A DNA stretch of 64,000 nt from Adiantum capillus-veneris (taxonomy: Eukaryota; Streptophyta; Polypodiopsida; Polypodiales; Pteridaceae), in contig CM043971.1 of the NCBI GenBank assembly GCA_014529385.2, forward strand, positions 87,988,340-88,052,339, written 5' to 3'. Shown one piece after another: positions 1 through 11,200 of the stretch. A program made the position numbers and the translations under genes. Positions within the stretch are counted from its first letter, which is position 1. Every line of letters begins with the position of its first letter. Below the pieces are notes generated by a model. It saw only the letters and a list, made by a program, of their open reading frames with translations, made no database searches and was not told where the DNA came from.

Positions 1-163
1 GTGTGTGTGTGTGTGTGTTGACGTATTTGCTGCTGCCCGCATGGCGTGTGTGTGTGTGTATCGAATGCAGTGCACGACGCACAACGCATGGGGAGAGAGA
101 GGAGAGGGGGGGGGGGAGTGAGAGGGAGTTTGTGTGTGTGAGTGTGGGACTACAGCGCTGCTC

Positions 164-253
<90 letters not shown>

Positions 254-376
254 ACTTGGCGTGGCCGTGAGAGGGAGAATGGGGAGGGGGGAGGGGATAA
301 GAGTAGAGAGAGTGTGTGAGGGAGAGTGAGGGGAGGGGGGAATGGCGGGGTATGGGAGATGTGTGGGTGAGAGGGA

Positions 377-409
<33 letters not shown>

Positions 410-1030
410 TGTGTTGTCTTGCATGGGGCTTTGAGGAACGAAGGGGAAATAAGTCAATGGGGGGCGGGGGGTGTAAGGGAATATATCTGTGGGCCAAAGA
501 GGAGGGGGGAATGAGGCCGAGGGGGGGTGTGAATGAGCCGAGGGAGGGTGAGGCGAGCGGTGAGGGGAAGAGGGAGGAGGGGTCGGGGGAGGGAATATTG
601 GCGGGCCAAAGAGAGGGGGGGGGGAAAAATGAGGGAAGAGGGTAATGGGAGAGGGGATAGGGTGAGTGTAAGAGTGAGGGGGGGAGGGGGGGGGGGGGGG
701 GGGTTCTCACGCGGCTCACACCGAGGGAGCGCGAGAGAGGGGTTGGGGGTTCCTTCTCTGAGTTTCTGCCTGGCCGGGGAGGGTAAATCGGGAGAGAGAG
801 ATATTAGGGAAGGGGGTATGTAGGGAAAATGGGGGGGAGAGAGTGCGAGGGTTTTATCCGATGCCCGTAGGGCGGGAGGGGAAAAAAATAAGTGACGGTG
901 GGGGGGTACTGAGAGTTGGGGGGGGGGGGGGTGAAATGAGTTTTTTTTCCTTTTTTTTTTCTTTGATTTCCGAAAGTCGGCTATCAACAGGTGCGACATA
1001 CACGCACACTCCCCTGCTGAGGTAAGTCTA
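1..1030. repeat. Microsatellite and G-tract region
   Basis: The stretch starts inside a (GT)n run (1-18) and contains a long (GA)n run at about 165-251, an uninterrupted G-tract at about 379-407, and further G-runs near 679-703 and 918-931. The plus strand is strongly purine-rich, so reverse-frame open frames here encode only Pro, Ser and Leu runs. I see no gene. It ends where a truncated LTR begins near 1040. Confidence 0.85.
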
Positions 1031-1039
1031 GAAGCACTT

Positions 1040-1241
1040 ATTGCATGTTGCTCTTTGATAGACCATCTCCTTTTGGACCCCTATTGAGATGCAACCATCT
1101 CTCCTTTTGGTCCCGTGTTGAGATAGGTCTAGACGCACATGTCTCTATTCTAGCTCTTGTTCCCGTTTATTCTCCCACATTAAATGATCAATTTAATATG
1201 AGAAAATCATTTGGTAAAGTTAGAGATTATGTTTTATGACA
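1040..1241 (-). mobile_element. Truncated LTR of the element-A family
   Basis: Read on the minus strand this matches the first ~200 bp of the LTRs at 21995 and 29342 and of the solo LTR at 19314-21051. The shared parts are the terminal TGTCATAA-like end (rc of TTATGACA at about 1234-1241), the ATTAAATGATCAATTTAAT palindromic block at about 1180-1198, and the CTTTTGGACCCC/CTTTTGGTCCC motifs. The rest of the LTR is missing and the break abuts the microsatellite region. Confidence 0.7.
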
Positions 1242-1262
1242 AGGGATCTTTGCTGAGCACCC

Positions 1263-1581
1263 TGTTATGAGCTTGGCATGGTGGATGTAGCCACAAGCTC
1301 AACATGGCATTAGGGTTAGGCTAGAGCAATAGAGTTAGGGTTAGGATTAGAAGTTAGACCAGAGGCAATAAGTTAGAGAATTGACACAAAGATGAAGACC
1401 CAAAAGTGCAAAGATTCATTAGAAGAGATCCTCTTAAATAGGCTTCATGATTTTTATGCATTGACTAGTTCTATTACACCATCTTTCTATTGATCCAACT
1501 CACACTCTATCCATTCCTAAAGGACTAGATACATTTCCCATACTCCACACTCAACGACACAAGTGGGGCTTAACCCCAACA
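1263..1581 (-). mobile_element. Possible copia-type 3' LTR next to a polypurine tract
   Basis: On the minus strand a purine tract (rc of ATCGCCCCCTTAAG, 1581-1594) is followed directly by TGTTGGGGTTAAGCCCCAC. A G-rich tract followed by TGTTGGGG is a common junction of polypurine tract and 3' LTR in plant copia elements. The far end is set tentatively at 1263, where TGTTATGAG would be the complement of a CA end. No partner LTR was found and no coding region was recognised on the internal side, so this rests on the junction only. Confidence 0.4.
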
Positions 1582-1594
1582 ATCGCCCCCTTAA

Positions 1595-2280
1595 GCCTAA
1601 CTTTGGAAAAAATACAAAATCTAACATTTGGTATATGTTGCTTTGGGTAGGACATCCCACATAGTAGGTTTTTGAGCCACATAGGCCATTTGGTCACATA
1701 AAACGTTGGGCTAAAGATAATCTCCACTCCAATCTAGGATCAAAATTACATCCTCAATACAGGGTCTACCTCCAATTTAGGAGATAATTGCATGGCTCTA
1801 CCCCAAGAGCATAGTTTCCAATCGAGGCGGTAAAATAAAACCACATTGCTCTAATCCAAGACCACTATGTTTTCTTTATTTTTACATAGTGGTATGCCTA
1901 GCATTGTCACCAGCCTTCATGCTTTATTCTTATCATGTGCTTTGTCAGTGTCGAGCTTCATCTTCCAAACTCCGGTGTCGTTGATTCCGGACCATGTCAA
2001 TTGAGGGTGAAATTCCATAGCTTGTGGTGTAAACCACACATACATTCTACATGTTTTGTATTGGTGCATTGTGCCTTTTGAGCAAATCCATACAAGGGTG
2101 GTATTATTGTGTAAAAACTTGTACAAGAAGTGTCTAGAACCCGTAGAGATACGATAAGCTTTTTTTCTCTACACAATAGCTTCTCCCTCCTTATTACAAT
2201 CAGAGAGGTGATCTTTTGAATGGAAAGTATTAACAAATGGTGAAGCCATGTTTTTCTCTAAAAAATAGAAGAGCTCTTAG
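1595..2280. other. No recognisable gene
   Basis: AT-rich sequence with only short open frames. If the LTR call at 1263-1581 is right, this would be internal DNA of that element, but no reverse transcriptase, integrase or gag motif is visible on either strand. Confidence 0.5.
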
Positions 2281-2428
2281 CAGAGAACACATCAAATAAA
2301 ACAAGTGTGTGTGTGTGTGTGTGTGCGCATGCATGTGTAGGGTAGAGATATATATATATATATATATATACAAAGTGTGTGTTCACAGGGGAGAGAGTGC
2401 GTGCATATGTGGAGAGAGAAAGTGTGTG

Positions 2429-2470
<42 letters not shown>

Positions 2471-2529
2471 TGTGGGAAGAGAGAGTGTCTGTCCTTGTGT
2501 GGAGAGTGTGTGTGTGTGTGTGTGTGTGC

Positions 2530-2616
2530 GCTTGATATCGGAAGGGGGATTGATAATGTGGGAAAGTAGCAATTGTTAAGACTTTGATAATATCAATCCC
2601 CCTGTCGATATCAAGC
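2530..2616 (+). mobile_element. 87-bp foldback element, copy 1
   Basis: It begins GCTTGATATCGGAAGGGGGA and ends with the near-perfect inverted complement (TCCCCCTGTCGATATCAAGC), giving about 26-bp terminal arms. The ~35-bp centre contains AAGTAGCAATTGTTAAGAC. Size and arms resemble a small MITE or foldback. There is no coding capacity and no clear target-site duplication; microsatellites flank it on both sides. A matching copy in reverse orientation lies at 2833-2919. Confidence 0.65.
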
Positions 2617-2795
2617 ACTCTCTCTCTCTCTCTGTGGAATAGAGAGAGTGTGTCCTTGTGTGGAGAGAGAGGCAAGGAAACACTCTCTCTCTTCCAGAGA
2701 GAGAGAGAGCCAGAGAGAGGCAAGGACACACTCTCTCTCTTCTAGAGAGAGAGCCACACAAGGACAGCCTCTCTCTCTTTCACACACACACACAC

Positions 2796-2832
<37 letters not shown>

Positions 2833-2834
<2 letters not shown>

Positions 2835-2919
2835 TTGATGTCGGCAGGGGGATTGATATTATTAAAGTCTTAACAATTGCTACTTTCCTACATTATCAAT
2901 CCCCCTGCCGATATCAAGC
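2833..2919 (-). mobile_element. 87-bp foldback element, copy 2 (inverted)
   Basis: Its reverse complement matches the element at 2530-2616 over the whole 87 bp with a handful of differences, including the asymmetric centre (GTCTTAACAATTGCTACTT here). That makes it a true inverted copy and not simply the same palindrome. The arms here (GGCAGGGGGATTGATA and TATCAATCCCCCTGCC) pair better than in copy 1. Confidence 0.65.
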
Positions 2920-2952
2920 ACACACACACACTCTCTCTCTCTCTCTCTCTCT

Positions 2953-3000
<48 letters not shown>

Positions 3001-3020
3001 AAAAATAGAAACAAAAATTG

Positions 3021-3760
3021 TAACCAAGCTAAGTGAGGGATGAAGAATCCCTGACCTTGTTTTTAAAGCAAAAGGGTAGGAGAAAGCTCCTCGATATTTA
3101 TGGCATTGTACAGCCCCAGTCATGCCTAAATCCAATCAATAACAGTATGTGTGGGGAGGAAAGAACCTGCAAATAGATTGAACCCAAGTAGTATAGCCTT
3201 CAATGTTAGTACAAGGGGGAAAACCCGTAGGTCTAACCCATAGCAGCACGCATTGAATGTATGTGTGTGTGTGTAGCATTGAATCCCAAACCAGGTATGG
3301 AAAGAAAACTAGATCAGTCATCACATCCAGGACACCAATCGTTGGATTCGAGGGGTGGGAGAGAAGGTAAGTGGCCAAGCAATTCCCGCCAATCATACAA
3401 ACTAGGGGCACAACTGGGCAAGAGACCACCGTGACGAGGGCGGGATGCATCAAAACAAATACACACTTTTTGATAGGAAATCAGAACTCACATTATATCC
3501 CTTATTACTATTTTGATAGGAAATCAGAACTCACATTATATCCCTTATCACTATTTTGAAGTAAGGGAGGGTCCCACAAGGGTTAGATTTTGAGGCAAGG
3601 AGTACCATTCAAGGAGGTCACTCCGTCTAGAGACTTAAATCCTTTAAAAACCAAGATCAAAGCATTTTAGGGCCACTCTATCTAGAGGTAGGAAGTGCCA
3701 AGTAGAGACTTATGGTAATCCCCGATCATTAAGTCCAATCAGTTAAATCACTAACAACAT
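3021..3760. repeat. Dispersed non-coding repeat alpha, copy 1
   Basis: It matches 12967-13710 in direct orientation over about 740 bp, starting with AAGAATCCCTGACCTTG and including a short (GT)n run and the GGAAGTGCCAAGTAGAGAC segment. Within it, 3471-3556 is a tandem pair of a ~44-bp unit (TTTTGATAGGAAATCAGAAC) that the other copy carries only once. No coding potential is visible. Confidence 0.75.
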
Positions 3761-4388
3761 AGGGAGGAAGAAATCCAGCATCCCATGGTTTTTAATTCAT
3801 CCTTATAAGAAAGTGCAGGGTAAAGGCTCGTAAGCTACATTATGAATAGGCTAGAACCTCCTATTAGTTTAGTAGGAGTTCAACTAAGGGGATAATCTCA
3901 TCGGGCATACAACCAACTCGTTCACCTAAAAAAGGTAAGGACTCATGGTAAGCACCCATAAGATAATAAATTCCTCAGCTCCATTATGTAAAAGTAAAAC
4001 GCTCCATTATGCAAAGCAAAAGCCAGAATCACCCAATGATGAAAGTGCAAGATAAAGACTCAAGGTAATCTCCCACAAGCCAATAAAACCGTTAGCTCCA
4101 TTAGTAGCTCGAGTGTAATGAGTGTGTACCAAGATGAAGCAATCACCGCTAGATAAAGTGCCCAAGCAAATACAATTAGATGAAGTTCTAGATCAAAATT
4201 TTAGAGGAACCAAAGTAAAAATGCACAATCAGAAGGTGTGTGCATGTGTGTGTGTGTGTACTCCATAGAGGAACAATACTTATCCCAAGTATTTACCCAG
4301 CAGACAATAAATCCATTAGCTTCATCGATAGTTCAAGTAGCAACCCCAGTAAGTCAAGTATAGATATGAGCGTAGCTAGATGTAGCAA
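3761..4388. other. Anonymous AT-rich repeat DNA
   Basis: No open frame of note. Short phrases such as AGGTAAGGACTCATGGTAA, AGATAAAGACTCAAGGTAAT and GCTCCATTATG recur several times, so this is degenerate internal repetition and not gene sequence. A (GT)n run lies at about 4238-4259. Confidence 0.6.
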
Positions 4389-4760
4389 TCATAGTCAGAT
4401 GAAGTGACCAAGTGTGTGCGTGTGTGTCTCCACCCTTACCCAGGCACCATACTCAATGTTAAGGCAGTAGGCCCATTGAGTATGGGCCTACTACCTCATC
4501 ATGTTGATGAGAATAAAATAGTTGAGTATGAAGCTTAGCGGAGATGTACCACATCAAAGTGTCTCTGAAGAAAGTAAAGCCAGTATTATCCACACTATAT
4601 CTAATAATGTCTTCATGGAAGAATGCACTTCAATAGGAGTTTTAAGGCTTTGACAAAGAATAGAAAAAAATTTGGTTGTCATTCATAGTCTTTAAATGAT
4701 GTATTCCAAGATTTTGGCACAGGATTCCAGAAAAACCTCATACGTGTAGTGTGTTTACAA
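4389..4760. repeat. Dispersed repeat H, copy 1, with 12-bp-stem hairpin
   Basis: It begins GACCAAGTGTGTG and contains the inverted repeat CCATACTCAATG (4447-4458) and CATTGAGTATGG (4474-4485) around a 15-nt loop. Related copies start at 5929 and 10168. The copy at 10168 stays similar for more than 350 bp (CACATCAAAGTGTCTCTGAA). No coding potential. Confidence 0.7.
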
Positions 4761-4978
4761 ATAACATGTCGTTGAAAACATCAAAATTTAGTTAATTAAA
4801 CATGGGTTAGTAGATCTAGATTAACCTGCATCCTAAAATCGGCTGAGCCAAAAGACTACAAAAGCCGTGAGTAGGAACCTAGTCTATAGTCAAGGAAAGA
4901 CCACCTAACACCTGTAACCTAACCAGGAATTATAGACAATGGGTCAATCAAAGCCTATAGACAAGACAAATATAAATC
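4761..4978. other. Anonymous repeat DNA
   Basis: It contains a segment about references to 'CCTACATCCTAAAA' type repeats that also occurs near 6263 and 10548. No gene is visible. Confidence 0.5.
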
Positions 4979-5928
4979 CAGCTCCATAATCACTAAGATA
5001 ATCCCACAACACCAGACACAGTGACGCTCTCTCTCTCTTTCCACAGTTGATAAAAAACAAAAAAACAACAAAGTCAAGGCTAAGTGAGGGAGTCAAACAA
5101 ACCCTCACGTGATTAAATAGGTAGCACGTTTGCTCTTGGAGTTACTTTGTCAAGCTTGTGTTTGAAATTATCAGTGCCAAGATCACCAGGCAGTCTTTGG
5201 CTTCAAGAGCCAGGTCTCCATTCATTTTATGATGCTATATATTACGCATATCCTGGCATAGTGGGCTAAGGGAAGGAGAAGGAAAGAGAGATCAGGATGC
5301 ACGAAATGCTACACCAGTAGGCAGGCGGGAATAAAGACTATGCGATGAGTGTGGAAAAAGTCAGAGCATTGGGAGAGGGAGTATCATTTAACTTGCTCAC
5401 CGAATCCGTCTAGGCCACACCATCAAGATGCCAGCATGTTTCTATGGCCAGGGTGTAGGGAAAAGGGAGATAATGAGAATAGGAGGTGATGCAGAGCAAT
5501 AAACAGGAACGATAAATAGCAGTGTTTATTTCACGTTGGGGAGGAGTGGTACAACCACGATCGAGAGAAGGGAATGGCTTAAAAGCAGTTATTATTACAT
5601 GGTTATGCCAAAGGTTACCCTTTACTTTTAATCAAGGTAGTAAGCAGGTGCCCATAGGGTGGCAACACACCAACACAAGAGTAGCAACCTAATCACAGCG
5701 AGCTTAGGGGTATATCCCTCCTCAAGCAAACAAAAAAATGGGGACCTATTAGCCAAAAAAAATCTGAACCATAAGAGAGCCATAAGTTTTGCTAACCTCG
5801 GAGGCTCCCAATAGGAAGTGTGGACACACCACAAGACAATATAACCATCAAATCCCACAATTGAGAACATAGTAAGAGTGAAGTATGTGTGAATTCAGAG
5901 AGAAGCAGCCCAGGTAAAGTAGACTGAC
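4979..5928. repeat. Dispersed repeat beta, copy 1
   Basis: It matches about 9300-10167 in direct orientation, starting at TCCATAATCACTAAGA and running through CTTTCCACAGTTGATAAAA, TTGGGAGAGGGAGTATC and CCAAAGGTTACCCTTTAC. Together with the following H and gamma blocks it forms a ~2-kb unit repeated about 4.3 kb downstream. A weaker relative lies around 18840-19150. No coding capacity. Confidence 0.75.
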
Positions 5929-6469
5929 CAAGTGTGTGTGTGTGTGCGCGCACGCACGCGCCTGCGCTAACCCAGTCACCATACTCAATGTTAAGGCAGT
6001 AGGCCCATTGAGTATGGGTCTACTACCTCATCAAGTCAATGAGAGTAAAATAGTCGAGTATGAAGTAAAAAGAGTTGTAACATAGTAGAGAATCCATGAA
6101 TCTCAATGGAGCAATAAGTGACAATGTTGATATAGTGGATTATCCTCAGTTGGAGTTTTAGGGCTTTGTTAGCTAGTAGGATATAATATGGATTCTGCTC
6201 AATATCAGTTGTTGAGGTTCTCCATGCTTATAACAGTTTCAATGGAGTAAGTAATTATGGATTAACCTACAACCTAAAACAAGCAGAGTTCAAGACTACA
6301 GTAGCTGTAAGCAGGAATCCAATTTATAGACAAGAAAAGACCATCTAACACATGTCCACCTAACCAAGAATTGTCGATAGTGGGTCAATCTAAGCCTATA
6401 GACAAAAATCTCCAAAGCCAGTTGCTTGGTTACCCAGTAAACTGGGAGCACCTTGTGTTTAGGACGTGT
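5929..6469. repeat. Dispersed repeat H, copy 2
   Basis: It contains the same hairpin as 4447-4485, here at 5979-5990 and 6006-6017, after a GT/GC-alternating tract at about 5935-5960. Downstream similarity to the 10168 copy is lost sooner than in copy 1. Confidence 0.7.
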
Positions 6470-7110
6470 GTTTTGCTATTTTTAAACTAATACTTATACA
6501 TGAAAGAACATATCAGTTTAAAAGACAGCTGGCCTTAGACAAAGGACAAGGATTAGCACAAAAATGACTCTGTCTTTGATTCATTTTTGTACATCATAAT
6601 GAGAATGAGGTATTGTTCTACTGATTTGTAGTAAGATAGTTTTAAAAAAAATGATACTAAAGTGTCAGAGACCAAGTATATCGATGACAGATAGTAGGAA
6701 AGCCAAAAAGACCTTAAGTAAAGATAGAGTCCTCACCTGCATCCATATAAACAAGGCAACAGATTTGTTAGCCTTGAATATGTATTACAGTTGTCAACGA
6801 ACCTATCAGTTTTTATCCATGTCCTACTTAAAACCTTTTTAAACTTATACCTACCATCCATAAGGAGTTTAATTCACCAAGTATTCATTCCTAGAAAAAT
6901 GTAATGATGCTCTTTTAACAAAATTCACTTTAGACTTGTGATTAGAAGGCCATCACCCCTTTCAATCCAAGTGGTATCTTTATAATAGTTTGTAAAAGTA
7001 GCTAGTTAACCCTATTTCTTAAGGAAATTATACATAATAATTAGATTAGATTCTGATCAGAAGGCCATCACCTCTTCTGATCCAAGTGTCTTACCCATTT
7101 TTTATCCCAT
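6470..7110. repeat. Dispersed repeat gamma, copy 1
   Basis: It is recognised by GACTCTGTCTTTGATTCATT followed by GTACATCATAATGAGAA, and by the stem-loop GATCAGAAG (7055-7063) with CTTCTGATC (7074-7082) ahead of CAAGTGTC. Copies occur around 10740-11200, 16900-17530 and 31440-31990. The open frame of 63 residues at 6651-6842 is not conserved among copies. Confidence 0.7.
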
Positions 7111-9299
7111 GAGGCCTCGTCCTTTTTCTTTATTAAGCTTTAAGATTTTCCTATTTTGTAAAAATAGAAAATGACATGACCATATCTTAGTCCAAACCAT
7201 CTATGGGACAATATTTCGGGGCAAATTTTTTTGCTAAAACTAATTACAATCAAAAAGTGGTTTAGCCCTAAAATTTATATGTGTTATAAGCAAGATCCTC
7301 AACTAGCTACTAACCGACCACTCAGTAAGGTCCATTCATAGCGTTAAAAAAGAAATGCCAACCACCATCCAATAATGTAGGTGACACTATATGCCAGGCA
7401 GACCTTACAATTCACGAGTAAATTTACCCTTTTGAGCTAGTACAACCGTATGCTAACACCCAACATGTATTGCTTTCAATACGCCTTATATCCAAAACCA
7501 CTTGTAGTTTGAAGCGTTTTTAAAACCAAGTCACTAACATGAAAAAAATTGTCAGTATCCAAGTATCACAACACGACAAAAATCCTAAGAGAGTAGGTGA
7601 TCTAAGAAACCTTAATTTAAACCTACCATACGGTATAATATGTCAAAGCTCAAAGAAGGAAGTCTTGATATCACTATATTAGCAAGGCATTCTAAGCCAA
7701 CAAAAGTCCAAGCATTTTCCAGGTCATATGGCTCTATTAGTTTCCAAGTAAAGGGTCAAGCTTCTTATAAACAATCGATTAATGAAAGCATCAAGGGCTA
7801 GCAATGTTCTCAACCTAACATGAGTCGAAACTCTAGACCAAAGCAAGCCCAGCCCTAGGTTAAGTTCAGACTAGAGTAAGCTAAAGTATCCAGCCATCCT
7901 TGCTTTTCAAGTTCAGAGTGAGTAACACCATGTAGTGAGGTGAAAAACTGAGAGCCAGCCCATTCAAGGCTACAACATCTACCAATTCTGAGATTTCAAA
8001 AGTATTTCACCTATGTTGTTATGTGTTACACACAAAATGCCAGACATTATCATCAAAACCATAAATTCCACAGCTAGTAAGTAAAGCTCCACAGGTGATT
8101 ATGACTGCATAGTTAAAGACAAACAGGCTTAACTCCTGCAAATTATCTCCAATATCAAAGGGAAATGTAAACTAAATTCAATGAACCCTTTCAGCAATTG
8201 GATAGAAATCAACTCAAAGAAGTCTAAAAGTTTCCACCTCATCACTAGCTTATCAACACAATCAACCAGTCAAACCATTACGATTCTCATGGAATGGATT
8301 TCCCTTCCTATAGCTAGAAAGAAAAAAAATAGATTCAACATTTAACCACTCAAGGCAAAAATGGTTTAAGTATATATACATATATATAACACCATCATCA
8401 ACCAGCATGAACAGTATCCAACAGATTTTTGCAAAAACCAGTCTAGGCAGAAGAGACTACCATTTCCAACTTTTCAAAATTTACTAGGGGAGATTTTAAA
8501 ACTCTTGCTATGCACCACAATAAAAGTAGGCATGGCCCCATATGAAAAAACCAGGCAAGGTTTTTTTTTAACCCAAAGAGACAACAGTTGGGCATGAGCC
8601 AGTAGGGCAAAAGGCTTTATATCAAAAGTTAGAGGAGATTTTTAAACACATTTTAGTGTAAACAATATAACAAATCTAATCATAGCAACCATAGTTATAC
8701 AATAATCAATTATCAACAGATTTTGGCCTCAACCAGTCCAAGCAACAGAGACCATCCTTATCCCCTTAGATTCCATAAAATGCAGACATCAACAATGACT
8801 TTCATAATGCAAACAGTGAGCCATTAAGCAAACCACACTCTTCATTTTACCTAATGCAAGACTAGACAAAATTTAAGGCTAAGTGAAGGGAAAATAACAC
8901 AGCAACTAATGGTAGGATCAGTTAAGCAAAAATATGAATAGAGTTTTTAGGTTTGCCTAAACCAAGTCAACTAGTCCAGGTAGCCATCATAAAAAAAAAA
9001 GCACGGAATGGTAAGTCTTTTATGTGGAAAACCAAAACAGAGAGCTCAGTTCAGCCTCAACCAATAGGGAGAATGTAACACAAAGAACCTATTTACAGTG
9101 GTACTTTTGTATCAAAATAGCAACTTATAACAACGTTTCTCGACAAAGGATACCATCCTCCAAACATACACTGATACCAGCCATCCTTAGATCAAACAAT
9201 TAGCCTGAAGAGCACATTATTAATAGTGAGTAACAACAAATGGGTTAGGCGTTTAACCAAGTACAAACAGAGGAAAACACTTGAGAGCCAGCTGGTTGC
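7111..9299. other. No gene recognised; AT-rich degenerate DNA
   Basis: Over 2 kb without a supported open frame. Phrases such as CAACAGATTTT with ACCAGTC recur (around 8420 and 8720), which suggests internal repetition in an old element. A short (AT)n-like tract lies near 8370-8388. I see no transposase, gag, pol or RNA gene. Confidence 0.6.
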
Positions 9300-10167
9300 T
9301 CCATAATCACTAAGAGAATCCCACAACACCACACACTGTGACACACTCTCTCTTTCCACAGTTGATAAAAAACCAGAAAAAACCAGCAAAATCAAGGCTA
9401 AGTCAGGGAGTAAAACAACCCCTCACCTTATGAAATAGGTAACATGTTTGCTCTTGAGGTTACTCGTCAAGCCTGTGTTTGAAATCATCAGTGCCAAGAT
9501 CACCAGATAGTCTTTGGCTTCAAGATCTAGGTCTCCATTCATTTTATGGGGATGTATATTAGGCATAGCCTGGCATAGTGGGCTGAGGGAAGGAGAAGGA
9601 AAGAGAGATCAGGATGCAGGGAATGCTACACAAATAGGCAAGCAAGAATAAAGACGATACAATGAGTATGGAAAAAGCCAGAGCATTGGGAGAGGGAGTA
9701 TCATTTAACTTGCTCACCGAATCCGCCCAAACTCCAGGTGATCATGTGGTGCCACACCATCAAGATGCTAGCATGTATCTATGGCTAGGGTGTAGGAGAA
9801 ATGGAGAGAATGAGAAAAGGAGGTGATGCAGAGCAATAGCAATGTTTATTTCACGCTCGAGAGGAGTGTTAAAACCATGATCAAGAGAAGGGAAGGGTTT
9901 AAAAGCAGTTATTATCACATGGTTATGCCAAAGGTTACCCTTTACTTTTAATCAAGGTAGTAGGGAAGGTGCCCATACGGTGGCAACACACCAACACAAG
10001 AGTAGCAACCTAATCATAGCGAGCTTAGGGGTATATCCCACCTAAATCAAACAAAAAAAGGGGGTCTGTTAGCCAGAAAAAATTGACCCACAAGCGAGCC
10101 ATAATTTTTGCTAACCCCGGAGGCTCTCAATAGGAAGTGTGAACACACCACGAGAGAGTATAACCAT
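9300..10167. repeat. Dispersed repeat beta, copy 2
   Basis: Direct copy of 4979-5870 with small indels, for example a CAAACTCCAGGTGATCATGT segment (9728-9747) that copy 1 lacks. It is followed in the same order by repeat H, as in copy 1. Confidence 0.75.
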
Positions 10168-10170
10168 GAC

Positions 10171-10209
<39 letters not shown>

Positions 10210-10735
10210 ACCCTTACCCAAGCACCATACTCAATGTTAAGGTAGTAGGCCCATTGAGTATGGGCCTATTGCCTCATCAAGTCAATGAGAGTAAAATAGT
10301 CGAGTATGAAGCTTAGCAGAGATGTACCACATCAAAGTGTCTCTGAAGAAAGTAAAGCCAGTATTATCAACACTATATTTGATAATGTCTTCAAGGAAGA
10401 CTGTACTCCATTAGGAATTTGAAGGCTTTGACAGCCAATAGAAAAAGTATGGTTGTCATTCATAGTCTTAGATGATCTATCCCATAATTTTTGCACAAGA
10501 TTCCAAAAAAACCTCATACTGTAGTTTGTTTACAAATTCTGATTAACCTACATCCTAAAATTGGCTGAGCCAAAAGACTACAATAGCCATGAGTAGGAAC
10601 CCAATCTATAGTCAAGGAAAGACCATCTAGCGCCTGTCAACCTAACTGGAAATTTCAAAGAGTGGGTCAATCAAAGCCTATAGTATAAAGCCAGCATCTC
10701 GGTCCACCCAATTGTCTGGTAGGGGTTTGTGTTTA
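10168..10735. repeat. Dispersed repeat H, copy 3
   Basis: It has (GT)n at about 10174-10207 and then the hairpin CCATACTCAATG (10225-10236) and CATTGAGTATGG (10252-10263). It is similar to both 4389-4760 and 5929-6400, so the two upstream copies probably share an ancestor with this one. Confidence 0.7.
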
Positions 10736-11200
10736 GGAGGTGTGTGCTGCAATATTAAATTAAATATATATACACAAAAGAACATGACGTTCAAAAGATG
10801 ACTATCTTTAAATGACTAGGCAAGGATTTGTAGAGAAATGACACAGTCTTTGATTCATTAATGTACAACACAATAAGCACAAGGTACTATTCTAATGATT
10901 TTATGCAAAAGTAGAAGAATTGTTGAGGTCATCCCGATTGAGTCATCAATCAAGGGGCTTCAGAGTCCGACTGCAGCACGCTAAACCGTTTTAAGTCAAG
11001 ATAGAATTCTCATCTGCATCCATATAGCCAAGATAACATATTTATTAGACTTGGCTACGTATGGTAGGCTTCAAAGGACCTATAAATTTTTATCCATGTC
11101 CAACCTTATTAGACTAGCTACCATCCTAAATAGTGCTTAAAAGTATAAAAGTATAAGCAAAACTTAAGTATTTCCATTCTTTCCAAATTGAAGTGTCCAA
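10736..11200. repeat. Dispersed repeat gamma, copy 2
   Basis: It shares GACACAGTCTTTGATTCATT and the CATCTGCATCCATATAGCCA stretch with 6470-7110. The GATCAGAAG stem-loop is not evident in this copy. Confidence 0.6.

Larger units (their letters stand above)
2300..3000. repeat. Composite foldback block of GT, AT, GA and CT arrays
   Basis: The block holds (GT)n at about 2304-2326, (AT)n at 2348-2370, (GA)n at 2432-2468, then alternating (CT)n and (GA)n segments with inverted copies of a GTGTCCTTGTGTGGAGAG-like motif (around 2650 and 2750). It ends with (GA)n at 2803-2832 and (CT)n at 2930-2998. Two 87-bp foldback elements sit inside it. The whole block is rich in inverted repeats. No gene is present; the open frames are repeat translations. 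Confidence 0.85.

Noticed and set aside
150-719. Minus-strand frame of 189 residues and others in 1-1025
   Set aside because: They translate GA, G and GT arrays (Leu-Ser and Pro runs) and have no conserved motif.
1305-1350. Telomere-like TTAGGGTTAGG phrases
   Set aside because: Only a few irregular units; far too short for an interstitial telomere and not of the perfect TTTAGGG plant type.
2309-3135. Several frames of 60-145 residues on both strands
   Set aside because: All are translations of alternating CT, GA, GT and AT arrays and the foldback elements.
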